The notes: generated from the letters alone by a model not told the origin. A stretch of DNA of 64,000 nucleotides from Ascarosepion bandense (GCA_037127315.1 JBBBDQ010000349.1:471001-535000); one strand, 5' to 3'; numbered from the stretch's first letter, positions 21,641-31,893 are shown. Numbers and translations are program-made.

Positions 21641-22078
21641 GAGATAAAATATCTGAGAGGAGGAAAACTGTGGAGATTGTAACAGAAATTATAAAGGAAA
21701 AAATAAAGGAATCCGTAGAAATTCCTGCTCGTCTACGTCACAGAATTACAAAATATTTGTGGGAGTTTTTCTAAACTTATTTATAAATGGAACTTTGTGT
21801 GTGTGTGTCTGTGTGTGTCCATTACCTATAGATTCCAAAACGGCTGAACCGATTTTCTTGAAAATTTACACAGTTGTACTATAAGCGTCTGCGAATGTTC
21901 TTAGCTAGGTTTTGTGTCGAGGTACCCCCGATAAATATCGAAAATCGATAATCGAAAAAGTCGGGTTATAGAAGGAGTGGTCCGATTTTAATCAAATTTG
22001 ATACACTCATAGACAAAGGCATGAGAAACGATATTCAGAAGTTTCAAGGTTGCAGTTCTTACAATAGTGCAGAAAATC

Positions 22079-22079
22079 G

Positions 22080-22114
<35 letters not shown>

Positions 22115-22120
22115 GCAAGA

Positions 22121-22188
<68 letters not shown>
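22079..22188 (+). repeat. (TA)n and (GT)n microsatellites in Helitron H1
   Basis: A (TA) run at 22082-22111 is followed by about 35 GT dinucleotides at 22125-22187. Both lie where H2 and H3 have only short versions, so they expanded inside the element. Confidence 0.9.
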
Positions 22189-22189
<1 letters not shown>

Positions 22190-22286
22190 ATATGTCGGTA
22201 TGTCCTTTATAAAAATCCACAATTTTTATCCGATTCTCACCAAACTTCACACAAATATTCTTTAGGCTGAGTCTGAGCTCCAGGAC

Positions 22287-22603
22287 TGTTATGTTGTGCG
22301 TAACAGAATTATTGAGTAAATAAATACCAACAACGGAAATATAGCAAATTGATATATTACCAGGAGAAATAGTATTTACAAAAGAGGCTTGTTAGTAGCA
22401 TACAAGAACAAGGGTTTAGTAGCATGTATCGTCGTAAGACTTAGAGTCTGATAATAGTACACTTCCGGTTCACTACCGAAAATACTCCGTCTGACTTGTT
22501 AGTCGGCGGACTCGTTACTGATCCTCGAGGTCGTCCTACTACTACTTTATGTAGTAACTGGAATAGTCCATTTAGTGAAAGACAGGTAGAGAGCGCCCCA
22601 ACA
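22287..22603. mobile_element. solo LTR inside Helitron H1
   Basis: Compared with H2 and H3, 317 bp are inserted after gctccaggac. The insert begins TGTTATGTTG and ends GCCCCAACA, so it has TG...CA ends with a 4-bp inverted TGTT/AACA. It is flanked by the 5-bp near-duplication aggac (22282-22286) and agtac (22604-22608), one mismatch. That is the form of a solo LTR left by recombination between two LTRs. The family and orientation are unknown. Confidence 0.65.
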
Positions 22604-22667
22604 AGTACCATGGATTAGTTTTAAAGCTTTCATTACACCCGAGCAACGCCGGGCTATACTGCTAGTT

Positions 22668-22977
22668 ATGTATATTTTCCTTATGACTGAATGCTTTCCG
22701 GGTGGTTTTAACAGTAAAACACGAAAGGCAACGACATATTTCAGTTTCTGATCAATAACAAGAAGTCTCTTCTCATTTTTCACATTAACATTTACAGATG
22801 TTATTTATTTGCAACAATATTTAGATGCTGAAAAATGTTCTCGACGCTCTTGCGTTGTCACTTCCGCGATACAGAATTGTTTTCACCAATTTCTTGACAT
22901 ATTATTTATTGCCAAAATTTCGGCATCATTTCACGCAGGAGAGTGAAACAAAAAGTAACTTTTATTTATACGTTTTA
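22668..22977. other. spacer between convergent Helitrons H1 and H2
   Basis: No gene. The right part (22906-22977) holds a module of about 70 bp with the hairpin word tttcacgcaggagagtgaaa. It recurs after H3 (31894-31991) and beyond the mariner at 24549-24615. Confidence 0.6.
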
Positions 22978-23641
22978 CTAGCAGTATAGCCTGGCGTTGC
23001 TCGGGTGTAATGAAAGCTTTAAAACTAATCTATCGTCCTGGAGCTTAGACTCTTTGGACGTTGGCACGAAAGGCTAAAAAGCAATAGTTGTTTCCAGTTA
23101 AAGCGAAACCGTAAACTGAAAGAAAACTGAATGGATGTAAGTCAAATCTTGATATCCTGCTATCGATATTAAATAAGTTTTTTTCGTCGTAAACTGAATT
23201 TTGAAGGCTAAATAAGTCCTCTGAGTAAATGGTATCATGGCTGAGACTAAGAACTACAATTATACCTATTTAGAGCCAAACCCGAAGCAAAAACTAAAAT
23301 AAAAGGGCTGAAAAAATACAGACATACAGGCAGATAAACAGACACACGCACAGACATCTTGTCTTTTATATATATATATTATCGATTTTCTGCACTATTG
23401 TAAGAACTGCATCCTTGAAAGTTCTGAATGTCGTTTATTATATCTTTGTCTATGAGTGTATCAAATTTGATTAAAATCGGATCACTACTTCTATAACCCG
23501 ACTTTTTCGATTATCGATTTTCGATATTTATCGGGGGTACCTCGATACAAAACCTAACTAAGAACACTAGCAGACGCTTATAGTACAACTGTGTAAATTT
23601 TCAAGAAAATTAGTTCAACCGTTTCGGAATCTATAGGTAAC

Positions 23642-23677
<36 letters not shown>

Positions 23678-23712
23678 ACAGAGACAAAATTCCATTAATA
23701 AATAAGTTTAGA
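22978..23712 (-). mobile_element. non-autonomous Helitron H2
   Basis: On the minus strand it begins TCTAAACTTATTTATTAA at 23712, preceded by A, and ends with the hairpin cccgagcaacgccaggct and CTAG at 22978-22981, followed by T. That gives a perfect A|TC...CTAG|T Helitron junction. The inside is noncoding and matches H3, including (TA)n and the words gaaaatcgataatcgaaaaa and gtcgaggtacccccgataaa. No helicase is present, so it must move in trans. Confidence 0.85.
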
Positions 23713-23723
23713 TACTACGAGGG

Positions 23724-24136
23724 TCATTCAATAAATAAGGTGAATTTTTCTGATACAGATAGAAGCTTACTTTTTTTTTTAACGTAGTCTCCCAGCAGTG
23801 TCACACACTTTTCCCATCTGTGCACAAGCTTCCGTATCTCCTCAGCGTAAAAATCTTTGGACTGATGTCTCAGCCAATCGCTCACGGCACTTTTGACATC
23901 ATTGTCACTTTCAAACTTCTTTAAACATTTTAGCACACTTGTAAACATTTTTTTTTTTGGCTGAAACATGTGGCACCATACACAGTTGACATTCTCCTGT
24001 GAATTTCAACTGGTTTGCACCCTTCAGCAATCAAAAACTTGATAATTGACCTCTGTTCAATTTTGAAACATGCTTCTTGGTCGGCCATCTTTGTTAATCT
24101 CCAAAACTCAAATTCTTTTTTTTTTTCTACCTGCAA
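23724..24136 (-). pseudogene. mariner transposase remnant, N- and C-termini only
   Basis: The minus-strand N-terminal part (from about 24088) encodes MADQEACFKIEQRSIIKFLI, a helix-turn-helix start of mariner transposases of the SETMAR-like type. After a frame change at about 23970 the C-terminal part reads WLRHQSKDFYAEEIRKLVHR and WEKCVTLLGDYV, the known end of such proteins. The whole catalytic DDD region is missing, so the protein cannot act. It may retain DNA binding only in principle. Confidence 0.88.
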
Positions 24137-24204
24137 AAAAAATTAAATCTCTTTGAAAAAGAAGTAAATGAAAAATAATTTAAAAAGGTAAGCTTCTATC
24201 TGTA

Positions 24205-24546
24205 TTAGAAGTCCTTATAACGAAAGATTTACCTTATTTATTGAATGACCCTCATAGAAGTCCTTATACTGAAAAATTTACCTTATTTACTGAATGACCC
24301 TCGTAGAAGTCCTTATACCGAAATATTCACATAATTTACTGAATGACCCTCGTAGAAGTCCTTATACTGAAAAATTTACCTTATTTACTGAATGACCCTC
24401 GTAGAAGTCCTTATACCGAAATATTCACATAATTTACTGAATGACCCTCGTAGAAGTCCTTATACCGAAAAATTCTCCTGATTTATTGAATGAACCTCAC
24501 TGAAGTCCTTATACCGAAAATTCACCTTATTTATTGAATGACCCTG
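24205..24546 (+). repeat. 49-bp tandem copies of the mariner right end
   Basis: The word agaagtccttata starts at about 24255, 24305, 24354, 24403 and 24452, with flanking partial copies. Each unit carries aaattYacctta, ttactgaatgaccctcgt, that is, one terminal inverted repeat. Two subtypes (accttatttac and acataatttac) alternate, so duplication may have involved two units at a time. Confidence 0.9.
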
Positions 24547-24548
24547 GT

Positions 24549-25085
24549 ATTATATGCCAAACTTTCGACATTATTTCACGCAGGAGAGTGAAATAAAAAG
24601 TATCTGTTTATTTATACTCTTTATACTATTTGTTTTCTGTCAGCTTCCTATCTTCTATGTACCGTGTCTCTTGAGGCTGTACGTGATCATAGCCCTCCTT
24701 ATTTACCTATCCCTCGTATATCTTAATTCCCTTTCTCCTTTTCCCCACCCAAACCCGACTCTGTCATTCACTTGCTGTTTTCACCTCTCTCTCTTTCCCT
24801 CTATCTGACCTGTGAGTATCAGATTCTCTAAGCACGCCTTCCTCTTTACATGTCCCAGGAATTTTAACTGTCTTTTTATAAGGTGAAGTATTAAATTCAT
24901 TTTCGCTTCCATCCTTTTGATTGCTTTAAGTCTCTCTTTTATCTTTGATGAAATTGTTCTTTATTCACTACCACACTGAAGGACAGACATCACATATCAA
25001 TCCAGTTGCTTCATGTATTTTTTCTAAACTTATCTTTGTCTGCAACGGACATTGAAATCCAATCATCTTTTATGTTTGTTCTTGC
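24549..25085. other. spacer, pyrimidine-rich in part
   Basis: It starts with the Helitron-associated module (24549-24615). The rest has no gene. The 84-codon frame at 24554-24808 is Leu/Phe-rich and looks non-coding. Confidence 0.5.
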
Positions 25086-25089
25086 TTTT

Positions 25090-25548
25090 AAAATTTGTAG
25101 CTATGTGATGTCTGTCTTTCAGTATGACAGCGAATGCTGTATAGCCTCCTCAAAGCTGAAGGAAAGAACTGAAGCAGCCGATATGTGGTTCTACAGAAGG
25201 ATGCTGAGGATACTGTGGACAGATCATGTGAACATTGATGAGGACTTAGAAAGGACAGAAACGAAAAAGAAACTAGTATTTAACATCAGGAAAAGACAGC
25301 TAGGACATCAAATGAGGAAGGAGAGTTTTAAGAACCTGATGCTCACTGGACGGATGGAAGGGAAGAGAGACTAGGGAAAGCAACGCATGACATACTTGAT
25401 GGACTTGAACAAAGGGATTTTGAAGCAGGGATTGAGTGATATATCAGGAAAAGGAGTATTGAGCGACAGGGGAGAGAGAGAGAGATGGAAAAGACCATGA
25501 TGCCCACGTCCTGAAGGGACACGGCACATATAAGAAGAAGAGCTCAAA
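25090..25548 (+). pseudogene. LINE-B C-terminal fragment
   Basis: SVFQYDSECC, MWFYRRMLRILWTDH and NIRKRQLGHQMRKE are the RTE-type post-RT region, ending in a TAG at 25372 and continuing as degraded sequence to cccacgtcctgaagggacac and an agaagaag end. It is 5'-truncated. A (GA)n run lies at 25471-25484. Confidence 0.85.
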
Positions 25549-25559
25549 AGATCACGAAA

Positions 25560-26121
25560 TGGGGTTTTGGTGTTATTTTTATTTTTTTTTTCTTATAAAA
25601 GCTCTTATCTGCGCACGACAGAAAGGTGTAATCTTTAGCAAATTCGTCTCGCAAGATACATTACGACTGAGAAATGAGTTTGGTCCTCACTAGGTGCTCT
25701 TCACTCGTAGGCTTGTGCTACATCTAATCTATGTTTAGTAAATGACCGTAAAGACTCTTTATCTTCCGAAAAAATTTTCTCTATCTATGGGTATTCACGG
25801 ACAAAATTCAGTGATAGTTTTTGATATAAACACAGAATCGTTTGAACCAACAAAATGGCGCGTTGCGTATTAATTTTGTTCTCTTCTCTGCCATGAGTAA
25901 ATGTCTTCAAAGCGAGAACAAGATAGAAAGAAAATTACAATAATAGTGCTTTAGATAATTGCTACACACATAAATTACCTGGGAGAAAATATATTCAGCA
26001 ACGGTGTTGATCAAAGCTTGTTATGGTTGGCCTGATCAAAGAATTTAAAAGACTATATGTACGTAACAAGATCATGTGATCAACCAGTAGACGTTATCAA
26101 TATTCATGTAAATTAAACAAG

Positions 26122-26164
<43 letters not shown>

Positions 26165-26300
26165 CCTTGTTTAATTCAATGGTAGACTTTGAAAAAACAG
26201 TAGCTACTCTAGCATCTACGCATCGCTCATTCAAGTAATGAATTAAGGCACTCTAACTACTGCCGTATAATACATCACACACTAAAATTCTACCGCCTTC
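25560..26300. other. spacer with (TA)n
   Basis: No gene is seen. A (TA)n run is at 26128-26163 and a shorter one at about 26436-26466 lies just beyond. Confidence 0.5.
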
Positions 26301-26305
26301 TACCG

Positions 26306-26373
26306 AGCACCCATATCTCAGAGGTAGAATCGCGAACTGACGCCAACTCTGTCGGGTTTCAATCCTGGGTAAA
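26306..26373 (+). mobile_element. tRNA-like SINE head, third type
   Basis: The words atctcagaggtagaatcgcg (A-box-like) and gggtttcaatcctggg (B-box-like) lie about 45 bp apart, as in a tRNA. No CCA or good acceptor stem is visible, so this is probably a SINE head or tRNA pseudogene unrelated to SINE-T. Confidence 0.5.
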
Positions 26374-26434
26374 CAAGAGGTCTAATCGTGCTGATGATCT
26401 GTGATACAGCGAAACAGATCTGTCTGTAGATGAC

Positions 26435-26466
<32 letters not shown>

Positions 26467-27028
26467 CGACAAAGTAAAAAATTATTTTGCTGTGATGTTT
26501 TCTTACTTACTTAACTTTTCGCTCGGTCAGAAGACTATCTGAAATTTATTTTAAAAAATCCTTGTGGAAGAGATACACTCTGGCACATATGCTTAACTAC
26601 TAATGACTGTCTGACAAAATCGCATAATTCTTTTCATTAAAACCCGAAATTCGAATAATGAACTATCATTTCCTAGCACCAAAATGACTATTGTCCAAAA
26701 TGATGCGAGTAAAACTTAAATTTGTCGTGAGTAATTTCCGTTTTGGGGAACGAAGCAATTACGGATGTTTTCATCCTAACTAAACTCGTACGTTGCAGTT
26801 ATGAATAAATTTGAAATACAATTACATACGATCTTAAATTTTTTTACGCCTATAGTAGCGTGAACCAGTGATTCACGACTACTGTAGTGTTCATACATTC
26901 ACACCCACATACATATCCACATTGCAATGCATATTTATAAAATATTATTATGCTCATTCTTTCACTCCTACGCATTTTAAATAACATGCTTGTTTTCATC
27001 TGCAAGACACATTATGTTAGCAGGTAGT
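26374..27028. other. spacer, no gene seen
   Basis: AT-rich sequence with a short (TA)n at about 26436-26466. Confidence 0.5.
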
Positions 27029-27030
27029 GA

Positions 27031-27228
27031 TTGGAGTAGATAGATCTATCTATCGCCCGGTACACACTCCACCCACGTCTATTGAACAGGTTAAGAGGCG
27101 CATCCATTGTTCCCTGTTTAGGATGTGGTTTCTGGCTTTCTCTGTCCCAATCTTTTCACTATTACGTAGCCCCCTGCACATCAGTGGCGTTACCGCTTTG
27201 CTCGGGGTGATACGATTAAAAAAAAAAT
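27031..27228 (+). mobile_element. SINE-A, single-head copy
   Basis: The head attggagtagatagat...atcgcccggtacacactcc through ggatgtggtttctggctttc is joined directly to the LINE-A tail (cgtagccccctgcacatcag, ctcggggtgatacgatt) and an A run. This is about 195 bp in all. It is the minimal form of the family. Confidence 0.9.
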
Positions 27229-27735
27229 TCGGACTGGTCATCCAATGTTCATGAGCTAAATCGTATTTTTCCCGCGCTTACCGCACGTCCATATAATCAG
27301 GGGACACACATGTTACAAATCAGTTAGGGCTCAGTTGCTGCACGCGATAGCGGCCATGCTATCGCAGGTGTTTTTTAGTTTTACCTAACTCACATATATA
27401 CACACGCACTAATTGGAGGGAGCAATTAGTGGCGCGAATTTATTTTTTACACACACATGCATGTGCACACACATTTCCCAATACAAACTCCAATGGGAAC
27501 TCAACTCAAGTACTGTATATATTTTACCTTTCAGAATTACATTTCATTGACTTTCTTCTAATGAACATTTTACGTCTCTTAACAGACCAAGGGAGAAAAC
27601 TTATTCCACTATTCATTTACTTCTCTCGATAAATTGTATTATTTGTTAATACATGTTTTATTGCTGCTTACTCTTGTTTTGTTTCATATTTCCTATGAAA
27701 TGTCTTTTTTTAATCGCGCATCGAGTCGAATCATA
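27229..27735. other. spacer containing a perfect hairpin
   Basis: There is no gene, but 27344-27365 is gcgatagc, a 6-base loop, then gctatcgc. The short frames here have no recognisable similarity. Confidence 0.5.
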
Positions 27736-27737
27736 AA

Positions 27738-28067
27738 TATAAATATAGTCAGTAAGTTAAGTGCAATACGGGATACACGCTTTGGGCGATCATGTCTCGA
27801 AAGAGACATGACTGACTGGGAAGAAGATTCTCTCTCAGTAGGTTGCCATTAGTTTCTGCGGTACACTGTTTGCCAACAAAGGTTTTAGAACCCAATCTGC
27901 TCTGTTATTTAACCATCTCTTCCCTCCAGTTAGATTAATACTTTTCTCAAGGGTATTTGTGCGTAAGTGAATACAACGAATTCAACTTGAATTCGAACTC
28001 GGGTCCCCGATTTATCGTTCCGAGCCGATATTTACTGCCCCACAACGTACATCATTATAAATATAGT
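27738..28067 (-). mobile_element. SINE-T, full-length with target duplication
   Basis: The SINE at 27750-28055 (minus) has a tRNA-like head near 28050-27990 and the standard body. Perfect 12-bp duplications tataaatatagt lie at 27738-27749 and 28056-28067, proving a retrotransposed insertion and fixing the ends. Confidence 0.9.
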
Positions 28068-28117
28068 AATGGACCTAGAATCATCTACACTACCGTGCTA
28101 CAACACACCATTCTTGG

Positions 28118-28234
28118 TCCTTACGTTTACAACGCCTGGTATTCTAAGCGGTCACCCATCTAAGTAGGCTCGATATTGCTTAACTTCGGTAATCGGAAGA
28201 TAACCGGTGTATTCAACATGATATAGCCGTAGAC
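28118..28234 (-). rRNA. 5S rRNA-like sequence, probably a pseudogene
   Basis: The minus strand from 28234 reads gtctacggctatatcatgtt, then gaatacaccggtt, accgaagttaagcaatatcg and agatgggtgaccgctt, close to animal 5S rRNA across its whole length of about 117 bases. Several changes from the usual animal sequence (for example in the stem III and loop E region) and its single-copy, repeat-rich setting suggest a pseudogene or the head of a 5S-derived SINE. Confidence 0.85.
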
Positions 28235-28519
28235 CAATCGACTGTACCCATTGATATATTTTGTATTTCAATACAATGGGAAAATCCCTCATTAGCTCAA
28301 AAGTCTTAATCCGATTTATTGCAGTTTTCTCATTCATGTTTATTTAGATTATGCTTCTTCACCTTAAATAACATCAAAAATATAAAACGAGAAAGACTCT
28401 GTTTGATTGAACAAGAAATAAGACTCTGCTTATCACATATTTGATCAAACATTGAATGCATCGCTAAGAATAAAACCAGGCACAGATTTCACATTAAATA
28501 TTCTTGAACAGAAATAAAA
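28235..28519. other. spacer, no gene seen
   Basis: Nothing recognisable. Confidence 0.5.
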
Positions 28520-28670
28520 TCTAAACTTATTTATAAATAGAACTTTGTCTGTGTATGTATGTGTGTGTGTGCCTGTGTGTGTGTGTCCGTTACCTATAGA
28601 CTCCGAAACGGCTGAACCGATTTTCTTCAAAAATTTACACAGCTGCACTATAAGCGTCTATATAAGTTTC
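28520..28670 (+). mobile_element. Helitron H3, left part
   Basis: It starts A|TCTAAACTTATTTATAAAT at 28520 with a short (GT)n tract and continues to taagcgtctatata, where LINE-A 28671-31305 interrupts it. Confidence 0.85.
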
Positions 28671-28876
28671 TTTTTCTTTTTTATAATCGTTTCACCCCGA
28701 GCAAGGCATTTCACCGCCACTATTGCGCAGGAGGTTACATAGAGGGGAAAGTGGTGAGAAGGAATGGTTAGGCATAGAAAATGTCAGAAGGAGGGTGATA
28801 GATGGGTAAGGATACCGAGAATGAGGGTTGGGTAGATGGTGAGAGTTTTGGGAGAATAGATGCAAGTTAGTGTGAT

Positions 28877-29584
28877 CTAGTGTCTATTCACCTTATATTT
28901 AAACTCCTGTAGATTGTAGCTGTCGGGAAAGCAGACATGTGGAAGGGAATTCCTCAGGCGGGAAGCGCGAAAAAGGAAGCTGTTGGAGTAGAAATTACGG
29001 TTACATCTTATCAGTTTTACTGTAAAAGGGTGGGACCTAGTTGCTAATCTAGTATCACGTGTAAATTCGTACCTAGGCGGCACCAATGATCTAAGTTCAT
29101 CGGAGCAGTAGCTGTGAAAGTATTTATAGAAGAAGCACAGGGAAGCCACGTCACGCCGGTGGAAGAGTGGTTGCAGCCGGTCTGCCAAGTCAGTAACGAT
29201 CACGTTACAGATTGTCCGCTGTATTTTGTCGAGAAGCCCGAGGAGAGTAGCAGCGGCACCCGACCAGATGTGAAAGCAGTATTCAATACACTGGCGGATG
29301 GTAGATTTATATATGCGCAGGATAGATTCAGACGAGAAAAACTTCCAAGTCCTGCACAGAGAACCGACTTTCATAGCGGCGGATTTGGCAATGGATTCGA
29401 TATAGTCATTCCATTTGAGGTCCACCGAGAGTGTCAGGCCGAGGAGGCGTAGTGTTTCGCTCTCTGGGAGGCAAGCCTGTTCCATGCTACTGGGAGGTAG
29501 ATGCGGTTGTCTATGGTGGTTAGTTGATAGCAGCTTCGTTTTAGAAGCATTGAAATTTATGAGCCATTTCCTACCCCAGTCCAC
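28877..29584 (-). pseudogene. LINE-A ORF C-terminus
   Basis: The 235-codon continuation after the frameshift starts at the post-YADD region (WLINFNASKTKLLSTNHHRQ) and includes NDYIESIAKSAAMKVGSLCR, STIRQCIEYC, HRRDVASLCFFYKYFH and SHPFTVK. It closes at a TAG near the usual C-terminus (KVNRH). The internal stop present at 9961 in the other copy is absent here. Confidence 0.92.
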
Positions 29585-30900
29585 TACGGATTGGAGGTAT
29601 TTTCAAGCTCGGCAGCGAGGTTCGCTTTGTCGCCCACACCGGATTTTTGATCGAGGCGAGAGTAAATTGTGGTGTCGTCGGCGTACATACCTACTTGGGA
29701 TCTAAGGGTATCGGGGAGATCATTAATGGAGATCAGAACGAGTGTGGGGCCTAGGATAAAGCCTTGAGGGACGCCCGCGTTTGTATGGTAGTTTTGGGAG
29801 GCATGTCCATTTAATACTACCTTCAATGTGCGGTTAGAGAGGAATGACTGGATGAGGTCAAACATATGTCCAGTCATACCGTAGCTCCGCAGTTTGCATA
29901 AAAGGCCAGCATGCCAGACTCTGTCGAACGATTTGGAAATATCCAAGGTAACGGTTCGGGCTTCGCCATTCTTCTCAAGAGCTTGGTATATGTAGTCGGT
30001 AATGGTCGTTAGCATATCAGCAGTAGACCTGGTGAAGCGAAAACCGTACTGTTTGTCCGAGAGAAGCCTGTGGGCCGTGAGATGCTGAATCACCTCGGCG
30101 TTGATAATGGCTTCGAAAACTTTGCCGAAGATCGGAAGGAGACTGATAGGGCGGTAATTAGCGGGGTCTGAGGGTTCGCCAGTATTCTTAAATATAGGAA
30201 CTACAGAGGAGGACTTCCAACAGGCAGGAAAGCAAAAAGCAGATAGGCAGAGGTTAGAGAGTTTAGAGAGAACAGAGGAGAGTTTTGGGACACATTTCTT
30301 TAAGACTATGATTGGGATTCCGTCCCCGCCGCTCGCTTTGTGAGGGTCAAGTTTTGAGATTATCTTAGAGACCAGCAATGGTGTAATGTTGACGTTATTC
30401 AGTTGAGCCTTAGTTCTAGGTGGGAAGTCGGGTGTAGGTACTCCTGACGAGTCCAGTGTCGAATTGGTGGAGAATCTACGAGCAAAGCATTCAGCTTTGT
30501 CCGCTGGGGAGGTGAGAACCTCAAATTCATTGATTAGTGGGGGTATTGACGTCTCACTCTTGTTGAGCACGCTTTTGCAGAGTCGCCAGTAATGTTTGGC
30601 ACCGAACTTAGAGGATGCTATGCGTTGCTTCATTCTGGCAGCAAACACCATCTTAGCTTCGTTCAGTACTATTTTACACTTATTCGAAGAGTAGCTTCCA
30701 TAGAGCCGGAAGAAATGATTCCGGTGGGCAATGGCGGCCGAGCAAGCGGGCGAGAACCAGGGGAAAAAATTTGATTTTAGCTGGAATTTCCTGGCCGGGA
30801 TGAAAGTATTGATGCCAGCCATGACCCAAGAGGGGACCTCGGGCGCACAGTCTTCAACGGGAAGTCTCGGAACGAATCCCAGTCTGCTCTCTGGTAACAA
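29584..30900 (-). pseudogene. LINE-A reverse transcriptase part
   Basis: The 438-codon frame runs from the endonuclease-RT linker through the RT. It shows DPHKASGGDG, NYRPISLLP, KQYGFRF, motif A TLDISKSFD, motif B PQGFILGP (Phe replacing the common Ser) and YADD. It ends at about 29585, where one base is lost compared with the 9.7-kb copy, shifting the frame. Motif A and the YADD Asp residues are intact. Confidence 0.92.
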
Positions 30901-31305
30901 AAGGATATTCTGTTGGTCTGGGTTTCTTGGTTAGAGTAAGAGTGGACTGAGATGTTGACGGAAACTACGGCGTAGTCAGAGTTTCCGAGAGGGCAGAGCT
31001 GCCTGGTAGTGCAAGAGTCTGGGATGGAAGTGAAGCAGAGGTCCAGTAAAGAGTCCCTTCCGTTAGGGTTATTAGAGAAACCGGGGAAAGTCCACCACTT
31101 GCGTAAGAGCTTCGGTTATTGAAAAATTCATGGTGCGGACCCCAGCAAGTTTTTAAGCCACTTGGTGTGGTGGGCGTTAAAATCACCAAACACAAATATA
31201 TGGGCAGATGGGTGAGAAGAAATTGCCTTGTCGATATTCGTAGAGATTCTATCAAGTACCGAACAGTCAGAGAAGGAGGGGAGCGAGCGGTAGAGGAAGA
31301 AGAGA
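30900..31305 (-). pseudogene. LINE-A endonuclease remnant
   Basis: This is the N-terminal side of the truncated ORF. It shows endonuclease sequence around FVFGDFNAHH (read across frames near 31190), a small deletion or frameshift near 31085-31125, then TLTEGT-frame and SDYAVV-like sequence near 30970. The frame changes several times, so no continuous protein is possible. Confidence 0.7.
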
Positions 31306-31893
31306 TTTGTACTGTATGTGTTCTTATCTAGGTTTTGTGTCGAGGTACCCCCGATAAATATCGAAAATCGATAATCGAAAAAATCGGGTTATAGAAGGAG
31401 TGGTCCGATTTTAATCAAATTTGATACACTCATAGACAAAGACAGAAACGATATTCAGAACTTTCAAGGATGCAGTTCTTACAATAGTGCAGAAAATCGG
31501 TAATATATATTAAAGGCAAGATGTTTGTGTCTGTTTATCTGCCTGTATGTCTGTATTTTTTCAGCCATTTTATTTTAGTTTTTGCTTCAGGTTTGGCTCT
31601 AAATAGGTTTAATTGTAGTTCTTAGTCTCAGCCATGATACCATCTACTCAGAGAACTTATTTAGCCTTCAAACTCAGTTTACAATGACAAAAACTTATTT
31701 GATATCCATACCAGGAAATGAAAATTTGACTTACATCCATTCATTTTTCTTTCAGTCTACGGTTTCGCTTTAACTGGAAACAACTATTGCTTTTTAGTCT
31801 TTAGTGCCAATGTCCAAAGAGTCTAAGCTCCAGGACGATGGATTAGTTTTAAAGCTTTCATTACACCCGAGCAACGCCGGGCTATACTGCTAG
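31306..31893 (+). mobile_element. Helitron H3, right part
   Basis: It resumes at gttcttatctaggttttgtg, matching H1 and H2, and ends with acccgagcaacgccgggct and CTAG at 31890-31893 followed by T. A second ctatactgctag|t end lies at 31993-32003 after the module of about 100 bp, giving the element an alternative 3' terminus. Confidence 0.85.

Larger units (their letters stand above)
21770..22667 (+). mobile_element. non-autonomous Helitron H1
   Basis: The 5' end is TCTAAACTTATTTATAAA at 21770. The 3' end is a GC hairpin (cccgagcaacgccggg, about 22640-22654) followed by CTAG at 22664-22667 and a T. This is the 3' layout of Helitrons, which need TC at the 5' end and CTRR at the 3' end. No Rep/helicase gene is present. 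It contains (TA)n and a long (GT)n tract and is interrupted by a solo LTR at 22287-22603. Its 5' ends match those of H2 and H3. The preceding base is T, not the usual A. Confidence 0.75.
23715..24548 (-). mobile_element. internally deleted mariner (MITE) with reiterated end
   Basis: It is flanked by TA dinucleotides. The left inverted repeat is ctacgagggtcattcaataa and the right end, reverse-complemented, is taccagggtcattcaataaa; both continue into aaggtgaattttt. Between them is a two-piece transposase remnant on the minus strand. The right terminal repeat is amplified about seven times (24205-24546). The element sits only a few bases outside the 5' end of Helitron H2. Confidence 0.88.
28671..31305 (-). 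mobile_element. LINE-A, 5'-truncated, inserted in Helitron H3
   Basis: The minus-strand element begins inside the endonuclease domain (equivalent to about position 7978 of the 7065-10620 copy) and ends with the conserved tail at 28682-28745. The flanks join Helitron H3 halves. The left flank tataagtttctt and right flank tgtatgtgttctt are similar and may be a decayed target duplication. Unlike the other copy, it keeps the region between RT motifs A and B. Confidence 0.9.

Noticed and set aside
22547..22783. 78-codon minus frame between Helitrons
   Set aside because: It spans the solo LTR end, the Helitron 3' hairpin and spacer, so it crosses element boundaries and is not a gene.
24205..24546. 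CRISPR-like short repeats
   Set aside because: They are tandem copies of a mariner terminal repeat without spacers.
26306..26373. Functional tRNA gene
   Set aside because: A- and B-box-like words are present, but I could not form a convincing acceptor stem or anticodon arm; treated as a SINE head or pseudogene.
29114..29705. Plus-strand ORFs opposite LINE-A
   Set aside because: They are antisense shadows of the minus-strand LINE-A ORF; the same shadows occur opposite the 7.6-10.4 kb copy.
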